NCBI GenBank assembly: GCA_037179385.1
Contig: CM074193.1
Location: 45,227,082 to 45,291,081, forward strand
Length of the DNA: 64,000 bases
Source: Holothuria scabra
Taxonomy: Eukaryota; Echinodermata; Holothuroidea; Aspidochirotida; Holothuriidae
Reading direction: 5' to 3'
The notes under the pieces were generated by a model, which saw only the letters and a list, made by a program, of their open reading frames with translations, was not told the DNA's origin and did no database searches. This document shows, one piece after another, positions 1 through 13,623 of this stretch. Position numbers and translations under genes: made by a program. Numbering within the stretch: the first letter of the stretch is position 1; each line of letters starts with the position of its first letter.

Positions 1-2192
1 GACAACTTTCACACATTTAGTACATATGATACAGCCAACAGCATTTTGAGAGGAGGACAGGCTTTATTAGAAGCAGAGATGTGTAAGCCATGTGTGGAAA
101 AAGTTGGGAAATTGGGCTCCTCACCAGGAAATTTAGCAGCCTGGAGGGATGTTTAGGGAAGTTGAGGGAAGTTTCCCTTTTCAGTAGAGAAAAATGTAGG
201 GAAAACTTCAGAAAATCTGACTCCCTCTCAGTGAAATAATCTTCTCCCTCCCTGAAAAACAAACATTCTTTCCAGATGTGTGTAGGCAAGGTACTGGTCC
301 ATCTAAGTTCTGAAACTCTGTTACTCAGCTGAAATTCGGTTACTCAGGATTGACAGCCACTTGAAGTTAAAGGGAGCTAGGGTTCCCTTTAAACAAATCC
401 TTTCTTCCCTGAGGAGGCCTCAGAAGTACAAAATTGTTAAATTTGAGCAGCAAAATAGATGTCCTGAGAATTTTGCTCAAGACTTTCAATTTCCTAAAAT
501 CAGGAAATTTTCTGAACTCTAATATATCTTTGACAGAGTTCCCTTATTTTCACAAGCAAAATTTGTAATTTGATCTGCTGATATGTAGAAGTGGACTGTA
601 CTCTCAAAATATGAAACCCATCTACACATGCACCCACCGTACAATACTGTCTATCCCCCCCCCCCCTCCTCTCAGGCCTCCTGGCCTCCTCAGGAGTACA
701 AAATCACACTTATGCAAGTATATACACATAAGCAAGAAAACGTAAACTTCAGAATGGATTCTTATTCTCATATCTGAAATACTAAACTGTACCACCAATG
801 AAAATTGTGTACCACTAGCAACTTTCAAAAAACAAACACGTTTCTCCAAAATGAAGCCACTGTGCTCATAGACCATATTGCTAATGTAATATGCATGGTA
901 ATGTGGGATACAAAAGGGAAAAAAATTGCCACATCTACTAAGTTACTATTTAATTTAGCATTGATGTCCCCTTTTGCATCCCACAATACCATGCAAAACA
1001 GATTAGTGGAATGCCATTGGTCTATACTCATACTAGCCATGAAAGATACATGATGAACCTTTGTGAAAACATCTTGACCTTGGGATGACTAAAGACAGTG
1101 CATGCTTAAATTAACTCCCACAATCTATAGCAGATTTCCTAGCTTAACAAAAAAATGCTAGTTCAGTGACAATGTACCAACCATTAGGGAAAGCAGAGAA
1201 TGACAAATAAAATTTCCAAAGATCACAAACTTCCAACTCCACAAAATTCAAAACCATTATTCAGTTCTGAGAGGAATCCATAGCAAAGAAGCTCATAAAA
1301 CTTAAAAAGAGTTTCTGTGGAGATTCTGATAATAAATCCTTATATCCTCTGAATTAGTTCACAAAGACCAAAAGAAAACTGAATAACAAAGAAAAACTTC
1401 ACAAAGAAACATTTGACAAAAAAATCAACAGGTTACTATGGCCAACACTATAGGCCCAGTACCTTGGACACAAAGCTTGCACAACTTGTAACATGTATTA
1501 CTTGTACACTTCCTGCCATAAGTCAATACAAGTAACCATGAATCCATCACACAAACAATGTATCATCTCCAAAAAGAAAATGTTTATGTGAAAAATGATC
1601 TTTTCTGAGCAAGTTCAACTTGAGCACATTCCTCAGGAAGAGTCAAATGTAAATATGAGATTTCATTATGTACACATACAGGTTATTGTACCCACAGCAG
1701 AGTTCCAATGCATGTCTCCATCCAGTCCACATGGCAACTGAACCACTAATCCTTGTCGAGGGGGTGTAAATAAACCCTCAAGTGACCTGTTTTAAGAGGA
1801 CAGACCTTGCCTTGTTTGAGGTTTGTGGTTGGAATGTAACTACTGGGAAGGCTGATGTTACCTAAGGGAATTTACTCTTTTCTGACAAATGAGACTGCTG
1901 TGCTTTCAGTTTCTCCTCAGTTACAGGTAATAAACTTAGGAATGTTTACAAATCACTTTTCTGTCTTTGTTTACCTGTAGCAGGGAAGTTGAAGGTATGT
2001 TGATATAGAAGGAGTGAGTCATGGATCATGATGATGAGTATATGATGCAGAATATATCTTGATGAAAGGAGGCAATCAACATCATAATTGAAAAAGATTT
2101 CAGATGAAGCACTCACTGCCTAGCTGACCATGCAGCCTCACCTCTCCTCAATCAGAAGAATGGCAGATAAACCAGGCGAAAATATAACTTAA

Positions 2193-2491
2193 AGGGCCAA
2201 ACCTCTCACCCCAAACTATAGTGTTGGTATGAGGGTACCAAAATTCTCAATTGTCTCAGTTCTTTGATTGACAGCTAATTCAAACAATGCAGAGTACCAA
2301 AGCTTATATTACACAGCATGAGTGGTACTGAGAGTGTTTTTATTAAATAAATTGAGTTTTTCTGTGTGTTCATCTTGTAGCAATGAACTGAGATTGTATC
2401 TGGATGAGGATGAATTTCAGACAATTGTGGGAGGGGCTTAAGTAAGAAGGTTAGGAGAATTGGTACTGTTTGGGGTGAGAGAAATGGCCCT
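2193..2491 (+). mobile_element. MITE family A, nearly complete copy, TTAA-flanked
   Basis: A 299-bp element with terminal inverted repeats: left AGGGCCAAACCTCTCACCCC, right the complement of GGGGTGAGAGAAATGGCCCT. TTAA lies directly outside both ends (2189-2192 and 2492-2495). The interior has no coding potential. Copies in either orientation recur at 7.2, 10.6, 25.3, 37.4, 40.6 and 44.5 kb. TTAA duplication with purine-first ends fits the Kolobok superfamily better than piggyBac; that placement is inference. Confidence 0.8.
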
Positions 2492-3894
2492 TTAATAAGC
2501 AGGGTTTTTCCACTAGGGAGGGAGGGGGAAGAAGGGAAGGGAGGATAAGCAAACTATAAAGATACACAAGTAGCAAGTTTTTTTCAGACGGTTGGCAGGG
2601 GGAGGGGGGCAAGGAAGTGGAAGACCAAGTGGCTAATATAAAACAAAGTGAGAATAAGCGGATTAAAGATTGTAAGTTTTGAAGATTCCACGTAACATCC
2701 TCCTAAACCCACTTTTCTCTAATCACATCTTATTTGTGATGTCCATAGAGATAACAGACAAACAAGGGCAAAAAAAAGGGGGGGGCAGGGGTGCAGGAGG
2801 GTGCCACAATCACACATGGCCAAGAAAGAGAACACTAGATTGTTATAACATTATTCACATGTTATGGGCATATACCATGCAACTGAAAATCAGTTAGCTA
2901 AGTCTGAACAGTCTACTAGGAAATTTTAATTTAAACCAGTGACTAATAATTTTTTTAAGTCCGATGCTGTCTAAACAATATAAAACAACATATCTAAATA
3001 TGTTGCATACCAAATTGACATTCTACCCATATGAATACAATCTTTTTCTAGCTACCCCAAACAAACAATACCCTCTCCATCACCTGCCCCTTCCCTTCCC
3101 CACCCCAAGCTTTAAGTTATGCAATGCAAAATCCATATAAACATAATAGGTATGTTTTCAACTTCATAACATTTAGGTCTATATTTGAACCCTTCCAGAA
3201 TATCATGAGATACTGAACACCAAACATTATCCTGCAAGTATATACTTATTAAGTCTAGTAAGTTTACCCATGGGCAAAACTGAGACAAAAGCTCTCTGCA
3301 AAGAGCATAAGCTGCCTTTCGAATGATTGGACAATCAAGGAGTGCTAAGGATAGGATTCAAGTTTATTTACAAGTCTGTATGGAACAACAGCAATAATTG
3401 GATTAGGCATTGTAAGTAGGTCAAGTAATCACAGAATGAACTTCATGAATATCTGCTGTGAACTTTCTGGAAGCTAAGCCTCAATGTGGGATCAATAGCT
3501 ACAATCTTGGACAAAACTGTTGGGACACTTTGCCATAATATTCTTGAATTTCAGTTCAAAGGCTTACATGCTTACCCTCCCCCGCTCCCCCTTTCAATGT
3601 TGCGCTGAAAGATTGACTGCATGCCGTGAATAGGCTAACTGTGGTCAACATTGCGAAGGGGAGTGGGGGTGTCCCAAGGAGTTTTGTCCAAGATTGTAGT
3701 GTAATTGAAGCTTAGAAGATTTGGAAAGGATATGGAGGAACAGGACGAATGGGGGAAGTAGGGAAACATAACGAGCTGCCTTCTCACACCTGTATTTTTA
3801 TGAAGTCCCAGATTCCTGCATGCACAAACCATGCACTGACTTGCAAAAACTTCATCTGACCAATTACAATGAAACGTAACAAGACACTCCCTGC

Positions 3895-3955
3895 TGTGCC
3901 TGTAAGTTGGTTGGATGAAGTTTTACGGCCCAGTTTCCAACCAACTGTTTCAAGT
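3895..3955 (-). mobile_element. SINE 3' end fragment
   Basis: On the minus strand this matches the 3' part of the SINE copies at 28.3 and 53.4 kb: a GGTTGGAAACTGGGCC-like stretch followed by an AAAACTTCATC-like segment. No promoter boxes are present, so it is a truncated copy. Confidence 0.5.
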
Positions 3956-4115
3956 CGAGCTCGCCATGCCTGTCATAAGAGGAGACTAAAGGGGACTTGG
4001 AACAGATGTGAACTGTATTTGAAATCGTATCTCAACTTTACTTTCTTATCTAACTTACACTACATGACACATTTGAGTTGGTATATCATTAAATCCCATG
4101 CATCTAACCAATTCC
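3940..4115 (+). repeat. Dispersed repeat family M, copy 1
   Basis: Shares with 55085-55240 an ordered set of matches: CCTGTC..TAAGAGG.GACTAAA, then a T-rich section, then TACACTA.AT.ACACATT and TTGGT.TATC. Divergence is high. It may be part of a longer SINE-like or other retroelement; I do not recognise the class. Confidence 0.45.
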
Positions 4116-4421
4116 CCTTTTAACTTTTAAATTTCATTGAATCTGTTGAGAAAATATTTGGGGGTCAGACTGAGAGCAAAAACCTTTAACTGGAGATATC
4201 TGTTTGCACATTCCTACATCCTTTTGCTTTTCTTCAGTATTATTTTTTTTGTCCATAGAACAGTACATGCACACTTGGATTTCAAACTGATTACTAATGT
4301 AGACTTTTTCACACCTAGGAGAAGCTGAAAGGTAAAACCAACTTGGTTATGACATGAACCAAGAAGGGGGTCTTGCGATTTCTTCTTTTCATGAGGATGT
4401 TTTAATGAAATTATTCATAAA

Positions 4422-4618
4422 CAGAGATGCCAACATTTACATCCAGAAATCAGCGAGGTTTCACACAGGAATCAGGGAGTTTTTTTAGAATTACATGCAA
4501 CTTAATTAGGGAAAAACATTCTTGAATCAGAGAGGTTGTCATATTTGCTTGTTGGAATGGACAAAAATCCTTGAATTTTCAGGGAGCCTCCCTGAGAATC
4601 AGGGAGAGTTGGCACCTC
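4422..4618 (+). mobile_element. hAT-type MITE, family D, with 8-bp target duplication
   Basis: A 197-bp element beginning CAGAGATGCCAAC and ending GTTGGCACCTC, flanked on both sides by TTCATAAA (4414-4421 and 4619-4626). An 8-bp duplication and short imperfect inverted ends are hAT hallmarks. The interior repeats motifs such as CAGGGAG on both strands. A second copy lies at 39193-39386. Confidence 0.8.
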
Positions 4619-7224
4619 TTCATAAATTGTGGTTATACATCTTACATTAAAGGAACTACAAAATTAACAGAGCAAACCTGAAGCCAGAGAAGGCACGGCA
4701 GGGGACAAAAATTTTCTAGGGGGAGAGAGGTTTTTCAGAGGGGCCAACTGTTCAAAAATATGATTCATGGGCAAGCTGTAAACTCATGTTTATGAAAATT
4801 CTGTACCTTTAAGGGGGCTCAGATTCATATTGGTGCTACCTGTACATTTTAACTATGTTCTTGATGATGCCATTGTAATATGATCAAAATAACACATTTT
4901 CGTTAATTTTTTGGTCTAATTAGTAGGAAATTTGTTCCAAGCATGATAGTTCCTTTGAAAGTGAGTATAAGTCCAAATAAGGAGTCATGGGTGTCTTGCA
5001 TACACCCCTACCCCCATTCCTAAAGCAATACTTACTACAAGTCTGCTGCATACTAATGAAGTGGGTGTCATTTTCCATGACCAGACTCTGAAGCCTCAAA
5101 AGAAGTCTTCAGGAAGAAGCAAGATTGCTTTCTTCCAGTTTAAAGAGAATTGATCGAGCAAATCAAATCAATGCTTCATTCGTTGGCACAGAGATGGACT
5201 CCAAAATTTAAGAAATATAAATCTACTTCTTGTTCATTGCATTTTCCCTACAATATGATTTCATTTTATTTGAATCCTGAATGCAGGCTGACAACTTTTT
5301 ACTGCTCTGACAGCAACACAGAGTCCCCACAAATTTGATTATAAAAGAAAGTTTTAAGACCCTGAGGAGAACATCTTGCCTACTCCCCTAAACATAATTT
5401 TTGCTGAAAACAATTTAAAAAATTTAATATATTGTATTCTTGAACTTGGAATTTGCATGACAAAGCCAACATGACATTGTTTTGTTCCTCTCATTGACAG
5501 GAAATCTTGAAATCTTAAAGTGTAAAACACTTGTCAGAAGTCCGAAATCCCTTCAGCTAGGTTTAATATCCAAATGGATTTGAGCTACTGCCTCATGACA
5601 AACAAGTTGAGAGGAGACAAAATTTTGATCCATGTTTCATTGATTTTGAACTTGTACAGCCTCTAGCAGCATTTTGCTTTTTACGTTGACGACAAATTCA
5701 GCTGCTTGATTGTTTGCAAGATAAACACGTCTTGGACTTTGCAGTGTTAAAAGTCAAACCCCCCAAGCTCTCCCCAAATATTTTTGTTTGTACTTCGAGC
5801 TCAAGACAGCAAAAATGGTTCTTGCCAAAACATAAATACAGGAAATTGGGCAACACACCAAAAAGGAGTGTTTGAGGGGAATAAAAATAAAATGGTTAGA
5901 TTTATGAAAGCCTAAAAACACTCTCAAACTAAAGAATTCTTTGATAATGGTTCTTTCAACCTCTCTAAAAGTTGGCTAACATTGCAATGAATGTGTCGCT
6001 GGTGCTTCTTGTCACACACAGGATTTTGTAAGTAACACAAAAGGGGAGGGAATTTTTACTGCTAAATCTAAAGTCCAAATTGATGTTGTCCTTCGTAAGT
6101 ATTATGAGTAAGTTGAGGGGACAAAAGCAGGCCCCTGCAAAGTGCAATTTGAAGGGTTTTAAAGACCATTTATTTATGCAAGTTCAAACATTGCTTCCAA
6201 AGTGTCCTATTAATAAGTACAAAAACCAAAACACAAACTTTTTTTTTTTTTTGGGGGGGGGGGGGGGGAGGGGGGCGAAACAAACTGGGTGGTGTTTTAC
6301 CTACCTTATTCTGGAAAGGAGAGGGGGTAGACAAATCCCCCTTTACCCCCTCTGGTGGAAACACTTATGCATTTAACATATGAGAAGCCTGGAAAAGGGG
6401 AGGTGGGCACTCTTCCCCCTCCTCACAAGTTTTCTTTATTTAAATAACTTCAAAATTCAGGGACAATGTGTGGGAAGTTACTCTGGAAATAGCGTTTCAA
6501 CCTGTCATCTTCCACTGTCCATATTCCATTTTAATATTCTGCCTGTACCTACACAAGATCTGAAGTTTAACTAGCTGTAGGTCAAACTGTACAAACTGCC
6601 TGAGAAAAGAAATATAATGGAAAGCTTTCTGGGGTAAAAAGGTCTTTTGTAGAACTCATCATTGACAGATACTGACAAGTTAATGACAGAGGGCAAATAG
6701 CTGGATGAGTTATATATGCTATCTGGCTGTCTAAGGTTAACCACTGAAGTTGCCCAGAGTATACAGAGAAAAAGGGATCGGTGGTGACTATATTGTAAGG
6801 ATGACAGTTGTGATGCAAATAATAATGACATATTTAAACAAAATCTTCATCTCCTTTGTCACTTTGTTAGGTGGGGGAGGGGAGGACCAAAATTTAAAGT
6901 CTAAGTTGTGAGGAAGGGGAAATGTGTTCTATCCCCTTTATAGATTATAAAATACCTTGTGCAATTGGGAATTGTACAATTGGGTGGAGAGAGGAGAATA
7001 AGTTCAATTATTAGTCCTGTCTCTATAAGCAAAAATATCAACAAACCAAGCCTAATAACCAAACTAGCCACCCTGAAATCACCTCTGTACAAGCCCTGCT
7101 AGAGCTAGTCCCCTTCATGAATATCAAAGGATTAGCCCTAAACCATTCTTGAGTAGTTAACAGCAACCTAACATTTAAATTGTTACCATCTCACGTTAAG
7201 TTGGAACTTCAAAAAGTCCTTTAA

Positions 7225-7512
7225 AAGGCCTAATCTTCTCACCCTTATGCATTTCAATTCTCCTAACCTACTTATTCAAGCCCTTTTCACAACTGTGTAA
7301 AACTCATCCTCATCCAGACACCCAAATTTGTTTCTGACTGAGTATACAGTACAGACCCCAATCTGTAGCCAAAACACTCAGTAGGCCTGCAGTACATGTT
7401 GTGGAATATGAGCCACACTGCATTTTTGAACTTGCTGTCAATCAAAGAGATGTGCCACTTGGGAATTTCTGTGAACTAAAAAAATTGTAGTTTGGGTTGA
7501 GAGTTGACATAG
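7225..7512 (-). mobile_element. MITE family A, reverse copy
   Basis: Matches family A in reverse orientation: AAGGCCTAATCTTCTCACCC at the left, CCTCATCCAGACACC in the middle and TAGTTTGGGTTGAGAG at the right. TTAA stands at 7221-7224. The right end is worn. Confidence 0.7.
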
Positions 7513-9264
7513 AGACGAGTTCATGCGAAGTATCACCATCATTTTCCCAACATTAATTCCAGACATCTAACTTTTGTGTATTTGTTATATAAAAACAATG
7601 AATGGGAATAATCGCAATATAGCCATTCTTTCACTGAAAGCCTTCACAAATGACACAGCTCATCAACAAACAATGAGATTTGCATTTACACTGAACACCT
7701 AACCCTATTATTTCAAGAGAAAACAGTCTGATGTTGAATATAAAACCTTGAATATGTTGTAACATGCAACTCACCATACCATGGCAATGAGCCTATGTAC
7801 AAAGAGTTCAATGACATAGTACTTAATAACAATAGCTATCTAGTACCTACCTAATGCACTCAATCACAGCTGTCAAATAAGACTCCCTCCAATCACAACC
7901 AGGTTGCTGCACCCATTCTAACCACACATGCTAAGAGGAGTCCCATATATATATTTTTACACCAAAGCTTAATAACAACTTCATTACGAACATTTCTACA
8001 GCCTCACTAAAAGGACACAATGAAATACATACCCCAGTACTAAGTAATAATGTAGACTTCAGTACACTACTGGTTCCATAGAGTTCAGTTCTTGTGGTAA
8101 GGATGTCAGCTAATGCTGGACACAGTCATACACTTTGTAAAATATAATGCCCATACCTAGATAAACTGATTTAATATTCCTGCCTTGCCAATCAACCCCT
8201 ATCAATAATTTTACCATCTGACAAGTAAGGGCAAGTTTACCATACATACAACATTTGGGTACAACAGCATTACCACAGGGCTTAGTGTGTATTGGGAGCA
8301 CTGCCAGCCTATTGACCTTGTGTTAAAGTCACTCTGCATCAGACAGCTTTAAACACCAACTGACTGTCATGGAAAAGTGATCTATTTAGGTATGGATACC
8401 AATAAATGCCATCAAAATTATACACAGATGGTGCTGCAGCCATTGTAAACTGAGAGTAATCTCTATACTGTACAAACAAATACAGACAAAGAGTAGAGAC
8501 ACTTTGGGTGTGATTTATTTAAGCTGTCTTCTCTGTCGTCCATAAAAAAGATTGATTGATTTAATGTGAAACCTAGCTAGTTTGGAACTCCTACAGAGAA
8601 ATTGACCCACAAATTTAAAATGTACAGCTGTGAGGATGCTGACACTGGGATAGAAGTGTTGAACTCATTCCACTCAAAGTAATGGAACAAACCTGACGTA
8701 AAAAGTTGTGTCATAACTCATAAACAGTGCTGAATAAAAGTATTAGTTTTTTGGGGAAGCTCAAGTTTTCTCAACACTCTTTACTGTCTTCCTGTACTAA
8801 ACAAAAAATTTTAATTCACATGGTCATAATCACATGACAAACATGAAATTCAATAAATTTTTCCTAGGCTGCTAATTAGTTTTCTTTACTTACCAATAGC
8901 AAGTGGTCAAACTTAGACAACCCCCAAACTGTTTTATGAGTGGGTACCTAGACTCAATTCTGTTGTCAAAATTTCGTGACCAGACACTTTTTCAAATCAT
9001 GCACAAGACCGTTACAAGTCAAGACACCACAGAATTCACAATTTTAACTTCATAATTACTGGATATGAAACTTGGACCAATCTTGCTTATTGTAAGCATT
9101 TTCATGCTGTAGTGTCTATTAACACTTCCATGAAGTTATTGATATTAACTCAATGAACCCGTTTCAGTCAACAGCAGATTCAAAAGCTGGAGTTGTCCTC
9201 TTCCACATAACACTTAGCAAGGAAGATTGGCAACGAATGAACAAATGGGCATGTAACTTAAACG

Positions 9265-9518
9265 TTAAGAGCAGTCCCCAAACTTATTTCGAAGAAGGAG
9301 CTAAGTATCACAATTTTTCTCCTTACTTCTCTTTAAAGTATCTTTCATCATATTTTATGACTTAAATATTGCATACCCAAGGTAAACCAAACAGTTACTT
9401 CAGGTAAATTTCTCATTTGAGGAAACAAAATGTTGTCACATGACTTGCAACAGCCAATCATGAAGCAGGCCAGTCTACTACACTTCTTCAAGTTGGGGTG
9501 ACTGCTATTGCCCTTTCA
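9265..9518 (+). mobile_element. MITE family B copy
   Basis: Family B is defined by a left end near TTAAAGGGCAAGAGCA, an interior with TCTTTCAT.ATATTTTA.GACTT and CACATGACT, and a right end TTCAAGTTGGGGTGACTGC followed by TTGCCCTTT. This copy has a shortened left end (GTTAAGAGCAGTCCCC) and a good right end. Confidence 0.72.
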
Positions 9519-10569
9519 ACCTTCAGTCCACCACCCTCCTCAACCTTTCTTATTGATTCTGCATCCCCTCACACACATGTAGAATTATCAGAGTTAGTGA
9601 GAAACAGTCCCAATTGCAATGGAGCTTAAACACTACCATAGAAACTGTTGCATTCCTCTGGGATGCCAATGATCTCTACAGCATACTTTCCTCACTTATC
9701 CAAACAATTCAGCTTAAGGTCACTAAGGTCAAATTCAATACCAAACAGAACAAACTCAAGGAACTTCTTGTTGGACATAATTAACTAGGGAAAGAGCCAT
9801 TAGTTTCAGCAAAATTCTGGTAAATGAGGTGAAACCCTGGATTCTGGTGGTCATTATTTTTATCTGTCATAAAATCAATACACAAATTTAATCTCTGCAT
9901 GTGAATTGTTTCCAAGTCTTGAAACAAAAGGACCATTGTATCAAATTGCTTCAGGCATTATCAATCACACATTTTGAGTCCCAAGAGACTTTAGAGTTGC
10001 TCTCTTTCAAATTGATTTTTCCTGTGACATTCTGGTAATTTGGAAACCCTTCAGAAGTGGAGAAGTTCAATTTCACTCTTGGCAAGGCAACTTATGTAGG
10101 TGATGGGGTATGTGGAGAAAGTATCTGGGCCCAACAGAGAAGCAAAAACAGGACAGAAAAATACTTGTGTACTTATTCTAGTCACAATTCAAGCAAATGT
10201 GTTGGAAGTTTACATTTATAAAAAAGATTAGAACTCTTCAAAATAATATTTCTGTAGTCTTTAAAGTATATTTTAGATATGGGGAGGGGATGCTGGGAGC
10301 AAATGGAAGGTGTTCTATGTTTCAGTTTATTGTGCCAAGAATTTCTTAAGCTTCAGAAACTCTGATGCAAAGAAAATGTTACAAAATGGCACTGCAGTGT
10401 CCCAGAATGAGGAAGAGCATGATCGACTGCCTAAGGTAATAGAATGTTGTTACTATTGTGATATCTTTTTACCAGGGTCCTAAGCAGTTTTGCCACCCTT
10501 TGTTGTACAAAAGATTTGTTCAGAAAATTGGCAATATTCTCAAGAACTTATTGAGATTTAGCAGAGGCT

Positions 10570-10850
10570 TTAAAGGCCAAATGTTTTCACCCCAGACAGT
10601 TTAAAATCTCCTATCCTACTTTCTTAAGCCTCCCACATCTGTCCAAAATTCATATGCATCCAGATACAATCTCAGTTTTTATTGCTTCAGGGTGGGTACA
10701 CAGAAGACCCAATATGTAATTTGAACACCCTTGGTATAGAGCATGTAACATGAGCTGCAGTACTCTGCATTTTTCAAATTTGCTGTGGCAACTGAGAATT
10801 TCAGCAGACTACAACAAAAACTGTAGGTTTCCAGGATGAGTTGAATGCCT
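10570..10850 (-). mobile_element. MITE family A, reverse degraded copy
   Basis: The order of motifs is as in other family A copies: AAAGGCCAAATGTTTTCACC, then ATGCATCCAGATACAATCTC, then GAGCTGCAGTACTCTGCA. The right terminus has decayed and is followed within 20 bp by a C/A-rich tract. Confidence 0.65.
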
Positions 10851-10867
10851 TTATCTTAAACCATAGT

Positions 10868-10963
10868 GCCCCCACCCCACCACCACCCCCACCCCACCAC
10901 CCCCAACCACCCCACCACCACCCCCACCCCACCACCATACCCCACCCCACCACCATACCCCAC
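10868..10963. repeat. C/A-rich simple tandem tract
   Basis: About 95 bp built almost only from CCCCACC and CACCA blocks, with CCATACCCC variants near the end. No G occurs on the plus strand for nearly the whole tract. The complementary strand is G/T-rich with many GGGG runs and could form quadruplexes; that is inference. Confidence 0.85.
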
Positions 10964-11680
10964 TTTTACTGTCCAGCAAAGGGTGATTGTGCCAAGGAAG
11001 ACCATCCATCTTTTTGACCAACTCTAACAAATACTGAACTAAAACAATCCTACCAGCCTAACTAATGCCATTTCTCTCTGTTGCAACATGTGATGAAACC
11101 TTTCTTTAATTAAAAGCCACAGAACTGAGATTCTAGTTTATTGATGAAGTTCTGATTAATTGCATAATGAAAAATTCACTGAAATAAGCCCATATACAAA
11201 AAAGCTGTACGAGACACATCATTAGCTATACTCTAAAGCTGTGTAAAAATCTATCATTACCCATGCTGGGATAGTACTGAAGCTATCTAATGGCAGAACT
11301 TTAACAATGATAGCAATTGGAAGTGACATGTGAGGAGGAATTTCAAACCTTAGGACACTTAAGAGGTTGAGAGATGGAATTTCAGTTATTTCAGAAGCTC
11401 TTGCGATTTATAGTTGATGTACTCCCTGTTCAGACCCATTAATAACACAACAGGGAAGCTCCTATGAGATCAATTAAAGGTAGCAATAGCATTGAGATGC
11501 TCTGCTAAATACTGAGGTCTGATCTTTTTGGATATGATAAATGCTGTAAGCTTGGCAAGTTTACCAACCTTTCAAAGTTCTGCTTGACTTTAAAGATGAC
11601 AAATTTACTATGACTGGAGCTCTGGCAGCATATTAGATTTTAATTCTTTCTCCTTTCAAATGGAAAATGCAGTCCACCCA

Positions 11681-11803
11681 ATTTGAATCAGGGTATCCAA
11701 ATTTGAATTAGCATATCTAGATTTGAATTAGCATATTCAAATTTGAATTAGCATATCTAGATCTGAATTAGCATATTCAAATTTGAATAAGCACATTCAA
11801 ATT
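11681..11803. repeat. 20-bp minisatellite, six units
   Basis: Six units of exactly 20 bp of the form ATTTGAATTAGCATATCTAG. Two variants partly alternate in the last five bases (TCTAG versus TTCAA). TTCAA meets the next ATTTGAA to form a TTCAAATTTGAA palindrome at junctions. Confidence 0.88.
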
Positions 11804-13623
11804 AATGTTTGGCTCTTTATGGTCATGAGAAAATTTGTCTACCACTTTAATGCTGTATCATGGAATATTTAATCATGTTCTGATGAGCCATAGTGTATGA
11901 TATTTGTCAGGTAAATAAGAAGAGATACATAAAATTTAGTGTAATACATAAGCAGCCCATAAACTATCAACCACTGGCCTACCAATCAGTTAGCTTACAG
12001 TGCAAGTTTCTGTATAGCTGAGGTGCTAGCTACCTGACAGTTTAGTTAACTGAAAGGGCTGGGGGGCTAAAGATGGCTGCTCATTTAAAGACAAACCATT
12101 CCTAACTCTTGAAACTGGTTCTACCTTCAGAAGACCAACACTAGGAGACTGCCTGCTCCTAGCTGGTTAAAAGAGCGAATTTGCTAAACAAGTTAAAAAC
12201 CTTGCAACATCTCATGATCACAGCTTGTTAGCTGCAGCATCTTAAAGGTTCTCGCAAACAGCTGTGAGTGGACAGCGACAAGGAATCACAAGAGGTCTAA
12301 AACATGGTCATTAAATAGGTAGCTGGCTTTCCAACAGAATACAAAAAGATCACCAAAGGAGCCAGTTGTGTTATGCAAACAGTCAATGAAAACCACAACT
12401 TTGGATTCCATAGATTTTCAAAATATTACTTTTGTCCACACTTTTGACAGTTTCCAAGAAAAGTGGAGACGTTTAGGTAACCCCCAAACCTAGATGAAAG
12501 GCATGATGCTTACAATGTTCTCAGCAGGTAACGTCTACAGTCCCCGGTTTCGCTCCATGTCTTGGTGGTCCTCTGGTTCATGGTTACATGTGTCATTAGT
12601 CCCGTCTCATTGGTTCCACAAGTTTGCAGGTGATTGTGTGCCCTAACCGTAACCCTCAAACCTAACCCTACCCCTTAATTCTGAGTAGGGGACCAAAGAG
12701 ATGAGGGGCAGACAAGACCAGGGACTTTAGGACTGGACTCTTTATCAACAGCCATACCCATTGAGTGTTGTTTTACTGAGAGTACAGGCAACTGACATAT
12801 GTACTGATTGGATATTTATGTGGTTCTACTTCAGGCACTTGGGAAAACAACATCCAGGGTACTTCATTATTGGCCTACAAAATGATGAACATTGCCTAAT
12901 AATGCACTGCTTAAGATTTATACTGGCAGATATACGTAAACTGAACACTGATAATAAAATCACACTGATTTCAGTAAGTAGCCAATCTCTGGAGCAAAGA
13001 CTACAAAAATATTGGAGTGGTACAATCTAACAAGTAAAATAGTGCATGTCACAGAAGAGCATAAAAAACTGTACAAATTGGCAAGATCTTCATATGCAGG
13101 AGAGTCCACATGGTACTCTTTAAGGGCTCATGCTCATCAACCCACCCCCACCCTCTCAATTTAATTTATTGGTATGTACACTGTCAAAATTACAACCCAA
13201 GAGAGGAACACTTCAGGTTAGTCAAAAAAGTTGTTTACAAGATGTTAAGAAAGGATCCTGCTCAAGAGTCTACACAATTACACTTAAAAGTTTTACCATT
13301 GCTGCTAAACTTTCTTCTATCCAATGTTTTTGAGCCAACCTGTATGTCTTTGCAGCTTGTGGGATCTTCTTTGACACAGGTGGCATCGCCATTGTAGATT
13401 GGGGAAAAGAAAAAGTTTAAACAAGCCTAGCTCAAACTTGTAGGCATAGGTACACCCCATAGACTGCTGAAAATGAGAAAACAACCTCTCTGCATATATC
13501 AGTCATTGTGATGTCATCAAATTTACTTCATGACAATTGAGAAATATGAAGGTAAACAGGATGTAGCAAAATAACAATAACAAAAGACCACACATTGGGC
13601 TGGGGAGGGGGAAATCTACTCAC

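Larger units (their letters stand above)
1..13623 (-). other. Presumed intron after the exon 55 equivalent
   Basis: No exon is recognisable on the minus strand here, and the open frames on both strands are short, AT-rich and unlike proteins. Content I can name: a hAT-type MITE (4422-4618), family A MITEs (2193-2491, 7225-7512, 10570-10850), a family B MITE (9265-9518), a SINE tail (3895-3955), a C/A-rich tract (10868-10963), a 20-bp minisatellite (11681-11803) and a degenerate telomere-like patch (12637-12675). The remainder shows nothing I can classify. It is called intron only because the last exon ends with a donor. Confidence 0.6.

Noticed and set aside
6241..6275. T run followed by a G run as a possible regulatory G-quadruplex
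   Set aside because: Simple homopolymers are common across this window and show no further context.
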